Source: Hyperoodon ampullatus (taxonomy: Eukaryota > Chordata > Mammalia > Artiodactyla > Ziphiidae). Taken from it: 64,000 nucleotides of DNA. Location of the stretch: assembly GCA_949752795.1 (NCBI GenBank), contig CATKHW010000060.1:372001-436000 (forward strand), in the 5' to 3' direction. Position 1 is the first letter of the stretch. Each line of letters starts with the position of its first letter. The translations under genes and the position numbers were made by a program. The notes under the pieces are model-generated. The model made no database searches. It worked only from the letters and a program-made list of their open reading frames with translations, and was not told where the DNA came from. Of the stretch, positions 11,753-21,715 are shown piece by piece.

Positions 11753-12736
11753 CGGGAATGGCAAAAAGCATCCCTCAGAATGGAAGAAAATATTTGCAAA
11801 CGAATCAATGGACAAAGGTTTAATCTCCAATATATATAAAGAGCTCATGCAGCTTAATATTAAAACAACAAACAACCCAATACAAAAATGGGCAGAAGAT
11901 CTAAAGAGACGTTTCTTCAAAGAAGACACAGAGATGGCCAAGACGCAAATGAAAAGCTGCTCTACATCACTAATTATTAGAGAAATGCAAATCAAAACTA
12001 CAATGAGGTATCACCTCACACCTGTTAGAATCGGCATCATCAGAAAATCTACAAACAACGAATTCTGGAGTGGGTGTGGACAAAAGGATCCCTCTTCTAC
12101 TAGTGGTGGAAATGTAAATTGATACAGTCACAATGGAGAACAGTATGGAGTTTCCTTAAAAAAATTAGAAATAGAATTACCATATGATCCAGCAATCCCA
12201 CTTCTGGGCATATACCCAGAGAAAGCTATAAATCAAAAAGGCGCATTCACCACAATGCTCATTTCAGCACTATTTACGATAGCCAGGTAATGAAAGCAAC
12301 CTAAATACCCACAGACAGACGAATGGATAATGATGTGGTACATATATAAAATGGAATATTACTCAGCCATAAGAAGGAATGAAACTGGGTCATTTGTAGA
12401 GACGTCGATGGATCTAGAGACTGTCATACAGAATGAAGTAAGTCAGAAAGAGACAAACAAATATTGTATATTAATGCGTATACGTGGAACCTAGAAAAAT
12501 GGTACAGATGAACTGGTTTGCAGGGAAGAAATAGAGACACAGAGTTAGAGAACATACGTATGGACACCAAGTGTGGGAAGCCATGGGGAGGTGGTGTTGG
12601 GATGAGTTGGGAGATTTGGATTGACCTGTATACATGCATATGCATAAAATACATAACCAATAATAACCTGCTGTATAAAAAAATTAAATAAAATTAAATT
12701 TCAAAATTTTAAAAAAAAATTTAAAAATAAAACAGA
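11753..12736 (+). mobile_element. L1 fragment b in R3
   Basis: Same module. The ORF2 frame again ends at gtaaattga (12122). A local change, atggaagaaaat, replaces atgggcgaaaat near 11780. Confidence 0.9.
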
Positions 12737-13661
12737 TAAAAGTTCTTCCCTTCACACAGATGTATTTATATGAATGAATTATTTCCATGCTTATATTTAT
12801 AAATACATAAAAGAGGAATAAAATCTAACTTGAACCAAAAAAGAAAAAAGAAAACCTGAACCCACGAGTTAGACAGAGGAAAACCCTATCAGGGCACTTG
12901 CTCCAGCGGTAAACAATTCTGAAATTGGTCAGAGGTGGGGAATCATCACCGATAGAGCCAGCAGCCCACTCCTATGCAAGGAGCGTCCTCATTTCAAAGC
13001 TGGGGGCCATGCCGAGGCATCTGTGAGTAACGGTGAGCTGAGCCCCAGGCCAGCTGCTGTTGAACTTTTCCCACCCTTCCCAGGTAAAACACCTGAATAT
13101 GTACAAGGGCTTGAAAGCCTAGAGGAAGGGCCGTGGAGCCACACCAGTGACAGCACGCAGGCCAACTTGGTGCCTGCAGGCCAGCCAGGATGGTCCTGGC
13201 CCTGGGCACTCTTCTGGAAGCTTTCCATTGCCCTGCCTGAGATACCCCTCCTGTCCCGGGACCCACTGCTTTTTTCCTTCCTCACCTCTGTCCGGAGAGA
13301 AATTCCAGCGAAAGGTATGGGTGACACATCCTCTTCTTTACAGGTGGAAGCCTGGCAACTCCTGCAGAAAGTCCAGCAGAGACCCACTCACACAGGGCCA
13401 CCCACAAAGCCGTGGCCCCTCACTCCCTCCCACCAGCACAGCCCCGACACTGCTGACGGGGCAGAGAATATGGAGTCAGGCACAGCTTCAGGGGCTATTG
13501 CTGCCTGCAGCGCTGTTTATATTGACCTCAACCCAGGCACACCTGGGGAGGGCTGGCCGGCAGGGTCAGGCTACCCAGGTCAGCTAATCCTCAGCCCTCA
13601 GGGAATCACATTGTTGAAAATGGACCTCGCTAAGGCAGAATAGAAGCCAAGGAATAAAAGG

Positions 13662-14112
13662 ACACAATGCCATTTGCAGCACCGTAGGTGTGTCTAGAGG
13701 TAATCATGTGACTTGTAGTAAGTCCGAAAGTGAAAGACACATATCATATCATATCTCTTATAGGTGTGACCGAAAAATGGATACCAGGGCAGATATTTCC
13801 ATGGAGTAGGGCAATCACAGATTAATTAAACAAACTAATGTTTCCCCAATGGAAAGGTGTGAGGATTGGTTTCATTTTGATATTGGGGTTAACAGACATA
13901 TACAAACACAGGTGACATATATAATCACCAAAGACCTACAGAATACCAAGAGAAGACTACTCAACATTCTGTCATAAGGTACATGGGAAAAGGATCCCAG
14001 GAAGAACAGACATATGTATATGTGTAAAAGAACCACATCTTCCACACCTACAACAAGCCAAACATTGTAATCAAATTTGCTGTAATAAAAAATAAAAAAT
14101 TAAACTGAAAAC
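13662..14112 (+). mobile_element. L1 3' UTR fragment a in R4
   Basis: Same module and boundaries, with more private changes than R1-R3 (for example ttaattaaacaaactaatg near 13822). Confidence 0.72.
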
Positions 14113-14482
14113 ACGAACAAGAAGTAGTGAGACAAACTTGAGGGGCTTTCTCCTGGTACATTCCATTCTACATTCCAATCTAGAACACGACTTCCATTGA
14201 GGCTCTGTTGCCCCAGTAACCAGATTTGGTAAGGGAGAACTGCTGCCACCTTGTGGCCGTTTCACAAAACAGCAGCTTTAATCCCAGCGCTAATGGTCAG
14301 TTGATATTCAAAATCATTGCAGGCCTGTAAATGACACCTGCCCTGAAAACAAATCCTGGGTTCATATATCGACCAAAAAATTCAAAGGACGTCCATATTT
14401 CAAAACGACAGTTTCAAAAGGCATATTTTACACACATTAGTGTTCTGCTTCTTTTTCTTTCTTTCTTTTTTTGTTAAAAAAA

Positions 14483-15468
14483 CGGGAATGGCAAAAAGCA
14501 TCCCTCAGAATGGGCGAAAATATTTGCAAACGAATCAATGGACAAAGGTTTAATCTCCAATATATATAAAGAGCTCATGCAGCTTAATATTAGAAAAACA
14601 AACAACCCAGTACAAAATTGGGCAGAAGATCTAAAGAGACGTTTCTTCAAAGAAGACACAGAGATGGCCAAGACGCACATGAAAAGCTGCTCAACATCAC
14701 TAATTATTAGAGAAATGCAAATCAAAACTACATTGAGGTATCACCGCACACCTGTTAGAATCGGCATCATCAGAAAATCTACAAACAACAAATTCTGGGT
14801 AGGGTGTGGACAAAAGGATCCCTCTTCCACTAGTGGTGGAAATGTAAATTGATACAGTCACGATGGAGAAGAGTATGGAGTTTCCTTAAAAAAACTAGAA
14901 ATAGAATTACCATATGATCCAGCAATCCCACTTCTGGGCATATACCCTGAGAAAACCATAAATCAAAAAGGCACATTCACCACAATGCTCATTTCAGCAC
15001 TATTTACGATAGCCAGGTAATGGAAGCAACCTAAATACCCACAGACAGACGAATGGATAAAGATGTGGTACATATATAAAATGGAATATTGCTCAGCCAT
15101 AAGAAGGAATGAAACTGGGTCATTTGTAGAGACGTCGATGGATCTAGAGACTGTCATACAGAATGAAGTAAGTCAGAAAGAGAAAAACAAATATTGTATA
15201 TTAATGCATATATGTGGAACCTAGAAAAATGGTACAGTTGAACTGGTTTGCAGGGAAGAAATAGAGACACAGAGGTAGAGAATACACGTATGGACACCAA
15301 GTGTGGGAAGCCATGGTGTGGTGTTGGTGGCATATGTTGGGAGATTGGGATTGACCTGTCTACATGTATATGCATAAAATACATAACTAATAATAACCTG
15401 CTGTATAAAAATATAAATAAAATTAAATTTTAAAATTTAAGAAAATAAAATTTAAAAATAAAACAGAA
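14483..15468 (+). mobile_element. L1 fragment b in R4
   Basis: Same module, ORF2 frame ending at gtaaattga (14852), A-rich tail near 15400-15468. Confidence 0.9.
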
Positions 15469-15743
15469 AAAGTTCTTCCCTTCACACAGATGTATTTATA
15501 TGAATGAATTATTTCCATGCTTATATCAATAAATACATAAAAGAGGAATAAAATCTAACTTGAACCAAAAAAGGAAAAAAAACCTGAACCCACCAGTTAT
15601 ACAAAGGAAAACCCTATCAGGGCACTTGTTCCAGCAGTAAACAATTCTGAAATTGGTCAGAGGTGGGGAATCATCTCCCATACAGCCAGCAGCCCGCCCC
15701 CCAAGCAAGGAGGGTCCTCATTGCAAAGCTGGGGGACCGGTCC

Positions 15744-16360
15744 AAGGCATCTGTGAGTAAACGTGAGCTGAGACCCAGTCCTGCTTCAGCTGAACTCTTC
15801 CCACCCTTTCCAGGTAAAACACCTGAATATGTACAAGAACTTGCAAGCTTAGAGGAAGGGCTGTGGAGCCAAACCAGCGACAGCACACAGGCCGACTTGG
15901 TGCCTGCAGGCCAGTCAGGATGGTCCTGGCCCCAGATGCTCATCTGGAAGCTTTCCATTTCCCTGCCTGTGATACCGCTCCTGACACGGCCCCCACTGCT
16001 TTTTTACTTCCTCACCTCTGCCTGGGGAGAAATTCCAGTGGCAGGTATCGGTGACACATCCTCTTCTTTAGCAGGTGGCAGCCTGGCAACTCCTGCAGAA
16101 AGTCCAGCAGAGCACCACTCACACTGGGCCACCCACAAAGCCACGGCCCCTCACTCCCTCCCACCAGCACAGCCCCGGCACTGCCTACGGGGCAGAGAAT
16201 ATGGCGTCAGTCACCCCTACAAGGGCTGTCGCTCACTGGAGAGCTGTTTATATTGCCCTCAACCCAGGCACACCTGTGGAGGGCTGGCAGGCAGTTTCAG
16301 GCTGCCAAAATCAGCCAATCCTCACCCCTCAGGGGCTCACAGTTGCAGAAAATGAAACTT
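15744..16360 (+). repeat. 2.73-kb unit, diverged partial copy R5 without L1
   Basis: Matches only the GC-rich module and is clearly more diverged than R1-R4 are from each other (for example ctcatctggaagctttcc against ctcttctggaagctttcc). At the point where R1-R4 pass into aataaaagg and L1 fragment a, this copy instead continues as gctaaacgggccaggccc into single-copy DNA. It therefore marks the right boundary of the amplification and probably shows the sequence without the L1 modules. A 230-codon open frame (15663-16355) lies across it. I do not recognise the product and regard it as chance. Confidence 0.8.
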
Positions 16361-16768
16361 GCTAAACGGGCCAGGCCCTAGGAGCAGGTGTGGGCCCTTG
16401 AGAGTCAGGATAGACAAGGGGCTGCAGCTGCGGGTTGTTTTCTTATCATTTTATCTGGTCCATGAGTGGAAAACAACTTCAAGAAGACCCTATCCTAATG
16501 AGAGGAACCCAGGAGTCAGGGAGAGGAGTGATGGTGGGTGGAGACAGAGGCCTGGTGCCCTGGCTGCAGTGGAAGTGTCTGGAAGACCAGGCAGAAAAAG
16601 CCTGCAGAGAGTGATAGCCATGGTCACAGACCTGTCAGAGCTGCTGTTTGTTAGTTCAAGTCCTGCTCTGAGGTATTCTGTGTCAGCTGTGAGCGACAGG
16701 TGAGCTGGGGGTTCTCTGCAAGGTGGGCTATGTGCACAGTTCCTGTGTGTCCAGCCCTGCTGGGGTAC
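16361..16768. other. Single-copy DNA, nothing recognised
   Basis: Moderately GC-rich sequence between the 2.73-kb array and a short tandem repeat. A weak MIR-like stretch (agttcaagtcctgctctgag near 16650) is too short to call. A 155-codon minus-strand frame (16490-16957) overlaps the tandem repeat and has no features of a gene. Confidence 0.4.
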
Positions 16769-16769
16769 C

Positions 16770-16976
16770 TGCCCAGGGGAGCTCCGTATCCTGGGAAGGG
16801 CCTGAGTAGGAGAGCCCCATGGGCTGCTGGGTACCTGCAGAGGTGAGCTCCATACCCTGTGAGGGACTTGACCACGAGAGCCCCGTGGGCTGTGGGGTAG
16901 GGGTGCAACCCAGGTGAGCTCCATATCCTGGGATTGGCCTGACCACGAGAGCCCCATGGGCTGCTGGAGACCTGGT
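16770..16976. repeat. Short tandem repeat, unit about 66-70 bp, three clear copies
   Basis: The blocks gagctcc(a/g)ta(t/c)cct and agagcccc(a/g)tgggctg recur with gagct at 16779, 16845 and 16915 (spacing 66 and 70). A weaker fourth copy may lie upstream, around 16699-16769. The minus strand gives a locally repetitive open frame, which I attribute to the repeat. Confidence 0.8.
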
Positions 16977-17039
16977 AAAGTATATCAGGACAGTCAGTGA
17001 AGCCACCGAGGATATACATCCAGTAGCTCCTATTTCCTA

Positions 17040-17800
17040 CTCCCTGCTGGTCATTCTACCTTCCACCAGGCCATGGCATTCTGTATTAGACTTCAATGAT
17101 GCCTTCTTCTGTATTCCATTCATCTCAGAGTCACAAGAATTTTTGGCTTGTGAGTGGCAGGACACAACATGCAACAAAAGCAATAATGCTGGGCCGTCCT
17201 GCCCCAATGGTTAAAAAATCCCCACACCATCATTGGGGAAATGTCCTCTAAAGACCTAAAAGTTCATCCTCTGTAAAAGGGAACCCTCCTTCAATATGCA
17301 GATGACATTCTGATCGCCAGGCCTACTAAAGACGCCTCTGAACTACCTAGCCAAGAAAGGATAGAAGGTGTCCAAGAAAAACGCTCAAATATCCCAGGCT
17401 AAGGTGACATGCCTGGGCTTCATTCTCACAGATATTCGGAGAAACGCATCCCAGGATAGGGAAGAAGCCATTTGCAGCCTTACCTCTTCTAAAACTAGAA
17501 GATAGCTTAGGGGTTCCTGGGGAGGCCAAGGTTTTCTGCATCTGGATCCCTGACTACAGTGTAATAGCTGGGCCTCTACATGAAACACTGACACGAAAAG
17601 ATGATGATCCTTTTGAATAGAATCCAGAAGCAGCCTTTCAAGAATGGAAAGAGCAGTCAATACAGACCCTTGCCCAGGAACTCCCTAATTTAGCTAAACC
17701 CTTTGACCTTTACATACCCGGTCAAAGGTTAATCACCCTTGGAGCCTTAGTGCAAAAACTGGGACCACTTGAAATTGAGCAACACAAGAATGCCCTTCAG
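17040..17800 (+). pseudogene. Endogenous retrovirus pol remnant (class I, gamma-like)
   Basis: Fragments of a reverse transcriptase and the connection/RNase H start can be read on the plus strand. A fingers/palm motif beginning LDF and containing DAFFC lies at 17086-17121, and the active-site YADD at 17295-17306. These two are in different frames, so at least one frameshift separates them. Further stretches to about 17790 resemble the region after the active site in gammaretrovirus-like elements, again with stops and frame changes. Known role of the family: copying viral RNA into DNA. This copy cannot encode an enzyme. No flanking LTR pair was found. Confidence 0.75.
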
Positions 17801-17879
17801 GTATGATAAACTATGGTCACCAAGGGCTTTGCCCACCGACTCATCAGGCCAGGATACTGGGGTATCTAAAAAGCTGGAA

Positions 17880-18420
17880 ATCAGCAGCCCGCAAGGCCAG
17901 CTCCCTCCTAAGGGAAAAGGACCCCACGTGGTGATCCTAGCCACCCATCATGCCCTGAAGTTGCAGGGGTCGCTCTGTGGACACACTGACCTCGAGTGAG
18001 GAGGCCCTCCAACTCCAACCTCCAGAGAGATAAACGGGGGCAACGGGCCCCCAAGATGTCTCATGTGACCATCACTTGACCTGGAGTTTCTCTCAGAAAA
18101 CGACAAGACTGTGCCCCGAAAGAGCAGACTACTGCTTGCAGGACTTACTGCACCCAGAGGGGAGCTAATAAGCTTGGCGGGGGAAACGTATATCACGCTT
18201 TCACCATAGGAAACCCTACAGACACCGCGGTGATGGTGGCCAATATGACCGGCTGGACTGCTGGCTACTTCTGAAGGCCATTGACTCAGTGGACGTCATG
18301 GTCCTGGATCACCACTGACCCTGGACTGTCTGGGAGTTGCGTGGGCAGGGCTCTGACACATGGTGCTGTTTGTACATTAATTCAGGGACCTAATTAAAGA
18401 AAGCACAGACTACTGGTCAG
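17880..18420 (+). pseudogene. Probable 3' pol / env remnant of the same retrovirus
   Basis: Continues in the expected gene order after pol. A short open stretch at 18355-18390 includes a Trp-Cys-Cys (codons at 18361-18369) followed by LYIN and then a stop at 18391. This resembles the cysteine-pair region of a class I transmembrane subunit. The preceding stretch near 17900-17960 resembles the end of an integrase. Everything is broken by stops. The assignment rests on short motifs and position only. Confidence 0.5.
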
Positions 18421-19329
18421 AGCATCTAGTCTGGCAAAAACTGTCAGCCTAAGGTCGCTGAACATATGTGGGGTGGGGTGAAACCTGCCACCGCAGCATC
18501 TCTGCGCCTCTCTTTCCTGGACCCTTAAAGGTCATTAGAATCTGTACACTTCCAATGCTGGTGCTCAGGCGGACGAGAAGTGAGGCAGGAGGCCTTGGGA
18601 CAATCAACCTCACCAGGAGGCTGGTGGGGAGACGTTTTGCCCCTCCCACCATGTATCAGGGCTCCCACCACAGCATGAAGCAGTTACAAAAGAGGGGTCT
18701 GCACCCTCAACACCCCAAGAATAAGGAACGGAACAAAAAGCAGAGGAGGTGTTCGTCTCCGGCAACATTCATTAAAAATTCCTGGGAGATAAAATGAGAA
18801 TCTGGGCAATAAAATAAAGTCTAACCTGTTTTTCCTTTGTGCTTTGTATACTTTCACGTGCTCCTAGGGTTCCGCATGCAGAGGTCCCACACCCGGCACT
18901 TCAGACCCGATTTCCTAGTGCAGAATGGCTGGGTCGACACCTAAGCTAGCGGGGTCCCATGCAGACTCCGCGGCATAGAGCCTGAGCTGCAGCCAACGCA
19001 GCCCTCGAGAGCTCCATCCCCTCCCTCCCACTGAGGCTGCCGGGGACCCTACACAGCAGCCCAGCCCACAGCCCATGGGGGAGTGCACGCTCTCACCTCT
19101 CCATTCTGTTTTCAAAATAATGTTTCCTTTGCTTCTGAACCAAACTCAGTCTTGATCTGTTGGCTCCAATGACACTGGGCACGGGGACTCCTGTTGGGGT
19201 CCACTCTGGAGGATCAGTAACAGAAATTGAGAACATTGTAACTTCAATGAACAGATGTGTGAGCCAAACTGTAGTTAACATAGAGCAGTGTATAATGCTC
19301 GGGTAAAATAAGATGTTTCTAAGACTTAC
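18421..19329. other. Single-copy DNA after the retrovirus remnant
   Basis: Contains a possible polyadenylation cluster (aataaaataaagtc near 18810), which might mark an LTR-like 3' end, followed by a CpG-containing GC-rich stretch at about 18860-19100. No gene was recognised. The minus-strand frame at 19093-19437 runs through the possible splice donor described next. Confidence 0.4.
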
Positions 19330-19519
19330 ATTTGATATTTCCATCACTTTCCTATAAGCAAGTTCAGTGAAGACGTCTGTCTTATTTGCCAGGTCAACAT
19401 TAGAGAAATGAAGTGATTTATTTCCATGGATGTACATCGAATACTCTTGGCTGAAGCTTCAATCTTGTTTTCAATGCTTTTCCATTGAAAATGATACCTC
19501 TCTTTCAGCTCCCCCATTT
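19330..19519 (-). pseudogene. Possible frameshifted exon remnant, not recognised
   Basis: On the minus strand a 190-bp segment is bounded by an acceptor-like ttttatacttctcag (ending at 19520) and a good donor, GTAAGT (19329-19324). One frame reads MGELKERYHFQWKSIENKIE and the adjacent frame reads on as MYIHGNKSLHFSNVDLANK, with neither open over the whole exon. This suggests a single-base frameshift near 19460. I do not recognise the protein. It could be chance, since GTAAGT is not rare. Confidence 0.22.
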
Positions 19520-19556
19520 CTGAGAAGTATAAAATCTTATAATTTATTATTACCAA

Positions 19557-19755
19557 AGGGGAAAGGTAGGAGAAGGGATAAATTAACAGTTTGGGATTAA
19601 CACATACACACTGCTATGTATAAAAGAGATCATCAACAAGGAACTACTGTATAGCACAGGGAACTACACTGAATATTTTGCAATAACCTATAAGGGGAAA
19701 TAATCTGAAAAAGAATAGATATTTTTATTGACATCATCTATCAATGACAGATAAA
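19557..19755 (+). mobile_element. L1 3' UTR fragment
   Basis: The order aggataaattaacagtttggg-like, gggattaacacatacacactgc, ggaactactgtatagcacagg and ataacctataaggggaaataa is that of a cetartiodactyl L1 3' UTR. It lies just outside the edge of the diverged satellite copies. Confidence 0.85.
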
Positions 19756-19759
19756 ATGT

Positions 19760-19965
19760 AACCTAAGCAAGGCCGATGGTGAGCGCTTCTGACCCTGAAG
19801 ATTTCAGTCATCTAAAGTTTGGGCTCTGCCTATTTCCCAAGGCCCTTAAAGGACATACGTGTAGCCGTAGCTTAAACATTCCCCAGTTTGGGGTTCGGGG
19901 AGGCACTGATTTGGAAAAATCCCTGGTGTTCTCCTTACATGCACGGGACCCTTCCTACAGCTAAA
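19760..19965. other. Unassigned boundary sequence left of the diverged satellite
   Basis: No clear match to the satellite unit can be followed upstream of about 19960. Nothing else was recognised. Confidence 0.4.
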
Positions 19966-19968
19966 ACA

Positions 19969-21715
19969 TGCCTGTCACACCTAGAGGATGGTACACCGTT
20001 TGATCGGAAAGAGTTTGGAAAAGGCACCTCATCTCCTCATTGCCTGGTGCTCGGGTTCAACCCTCCAGCATCTTTCCTAACAATCTCCTCACTTGGGGAT
20101 ATCAGCACCGTCAACATCCTGTTGCACACAGTTTGGAATTTGTCCAGAGGATGAAGCAGAAAGATGAGAAAAATTTAGAGACAAGTCTTAGGTGTTCGGA
20201 CAGGCACATGCCACTCTAATTTCCAATCCAGAAGACAAATTCATCAAAGGCTAGAATTGCCCACGGAAACAGAATAGGGCTAGAGGAAATCCCGCTGTTT
20301 TGTGTCCAGTTTCCAAAAACACAAGTTGAAAAATGGAACTCAGGGGCACTAAAATTCATGAAACTGCAGAGTTGAAAATATCTATCGTCGAAAAATGTCT
20401 TGAGGTAAGTCACAGAAAAGGACTTGTAAGCAAGGGAGAGTGGCAGGAAACAGATTTGAAGAGGTAGAAAGGACTCCCCATTAAAGCACAAGAAAAGGGG
20501 CTGAACATCGCCAATGATGCAGTTGGCCAAAAAGGGTGTATGCATTTTTTCTGAATATATTCAAATAAAGGCCATACACACTTTTTATCCAACCCAACAG
20601 GTGGGCACTGGAAATCAATATCACAAAATGTATCACTTCACATCAGTCAGAAGGGCCATCCACATAAAGTGTAAACACCAGAAATGCAGGACAGGGCGAG
20701 GAGAAAAGGGAGCCCTGTGAGGCTGATAGTGGAAATGTAATTTGCCAACGGCCACTCTGGAGAAGTGTATTGTGTTTGCTAAAACATCTAAAAAATGAGC
20801 TACAGAGCATAGGGCACTTGCACTCATGGGCGTGTACCTTGGGAAAAACAAAAATCGACAGAAAACAGGCACACCAACGTTTACCACCTCTCTGTTAAAA
20901 AGGGCCTCAACTTGGATATAACCTAAATGTCCCTGGAAGGATAAAATGGATAAAAGAGATGGGGTACTTATGTAGAGTGGAATATTACTCATCCAGAAAT
21001 CAATGAAATAAGGCCAGTTGTAACAACTCTGGAGGAGTTACATACGATCATTCTAAGTGACATATGTCAGAAAGAAAAAGACACATATCATAAGATGTCA
21101 CTTAAAGGTGGAATCAAAAATGGCTACACATGAAATAAATTACAAAACAGAAACATAGTCAAATATGTAGAAAATAGACATAAGGCTGCTAAATGGGAAA
21201 GGTGGGGAATGGTGAGGTATTATCCAGGAGGTTGAAATTAGCAAAGATACCATTCCAAGTACCAAATTGAATAACTGACAAGGCCTACACGGTACCTCAA
21301 AGAACTGCACTCAGCCCACTCAAGTCACTGGAAAATAATACATATGACTGGTAAGCATCTGAAAAAGAAGTTATTGTTGTCTCTCAGTACATGAATCAAG
21401 TGGATGTACAGCAGCAAAAAACAGAGCTTTGAAAATCAGCTGTAATCAATATAAAAATAAATTTAAAACTATTTATAAAAACAGTGAGACAGACAAAAAT
21501 TCTTACAACTTTTGTTGAAGGGCTACGATGTAACATGGATTGAACACATGTAGACCCACAGCAGGATGATTATATAAGGCTGGAAGCTATGCACGCTAAG
21601 AGATGTTAGAGAGGCTGGGTGAGGAAATGCAGACCTTTTAAAGTAATACTGCCTGGTACCCATTCCATGGGTCCCAAATCTGCAGGTTCAAGGGAATCTT
21701 CTGACAGCGAAAACA
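19969..21715 (+). repeat. Diverged satellite copy D1 (array edge, L1-like)
   Basis: Same order and nearly the same length (1,747 bp) as the satellite unit but strongly diverged. Several blocks are closer to L1 than to the homogenised unit. For example, taacctaaatgtccctggaa (20929) is near L1 taacctaaatgtcc, where other copies read caccttaaatatcccagg. Likewise gtggaatattactcat (20977) is near L1 tggaatattactcag, where other copies read tggaatatccctcag. The palindrome site near 20523-20590 is not self-complementary overall. Confidence 0.85.
20590..21490 (+). mobile_element. L1 3' end within D1, least degraded in the satellite family
   Basis: Readable L1 landmarks in order: catcagtcagaagggccatc (20642), agtggaaatgtaatttgcca (about 20730), aacctaaatgtccctgg, aatattactcatcca, agtgacatatgtcagaaag, cacatatcataagatgtcac and an A-rich 3' end near 21440-21480. 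Confidence 0.75.

Larger units (their letters stand above)
10284..13013 (+). repeat. 2.73-kb unit, copy R3
   Basis: Full unit of 2,730 bp. Confidence 0.92.
13014..15743 (+). repeat. 2.73-kb unit, copy R4
   Basis: Full unit of 2,730 bp and the last complete copy. Its terminal linker (from about 15630) already begins to diverge from the other copies, as does R5. Confidence 0.92.
4826..16360 (+). repeat. 2.73-kb tandem array (four full copies and one partial)
   Basis: The marker g/a-aggc/aatctgtgagtaa recurs at 4826, 7555, 10284, 13014 and 15744, giving periods of 2,729, 2,729, 2,730 and 2,730 bp. Module order in each full unit is: a GC-rich segment (about 645 bp); an L1 3' UTR fragment (about 450 bp); a segment of unknown origin (about 350 bp) ending in a pyrimidine tract; a second L1 fragment covering the end of ORF2 and the 3' UTR (about 985 bp); and about 270 bp of linker leading back to the GC-rich part. 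Copies differ by scattered point changes. I do not recognise this as a named satellite. Confidence 0.93.

Noticed and set aside
15663..16355. A 230-codon frame in the GC-rich module as a gene
   Set aside because: The frame is not kept between the tandem copies, other frames are equally open, and I recognise no domain.
16640..16700. A MIR element
   Set aside because: Only a short stretch (agttcaagtcctgctctgag and nearby) resembles the MIR core, which is too little to support a call.
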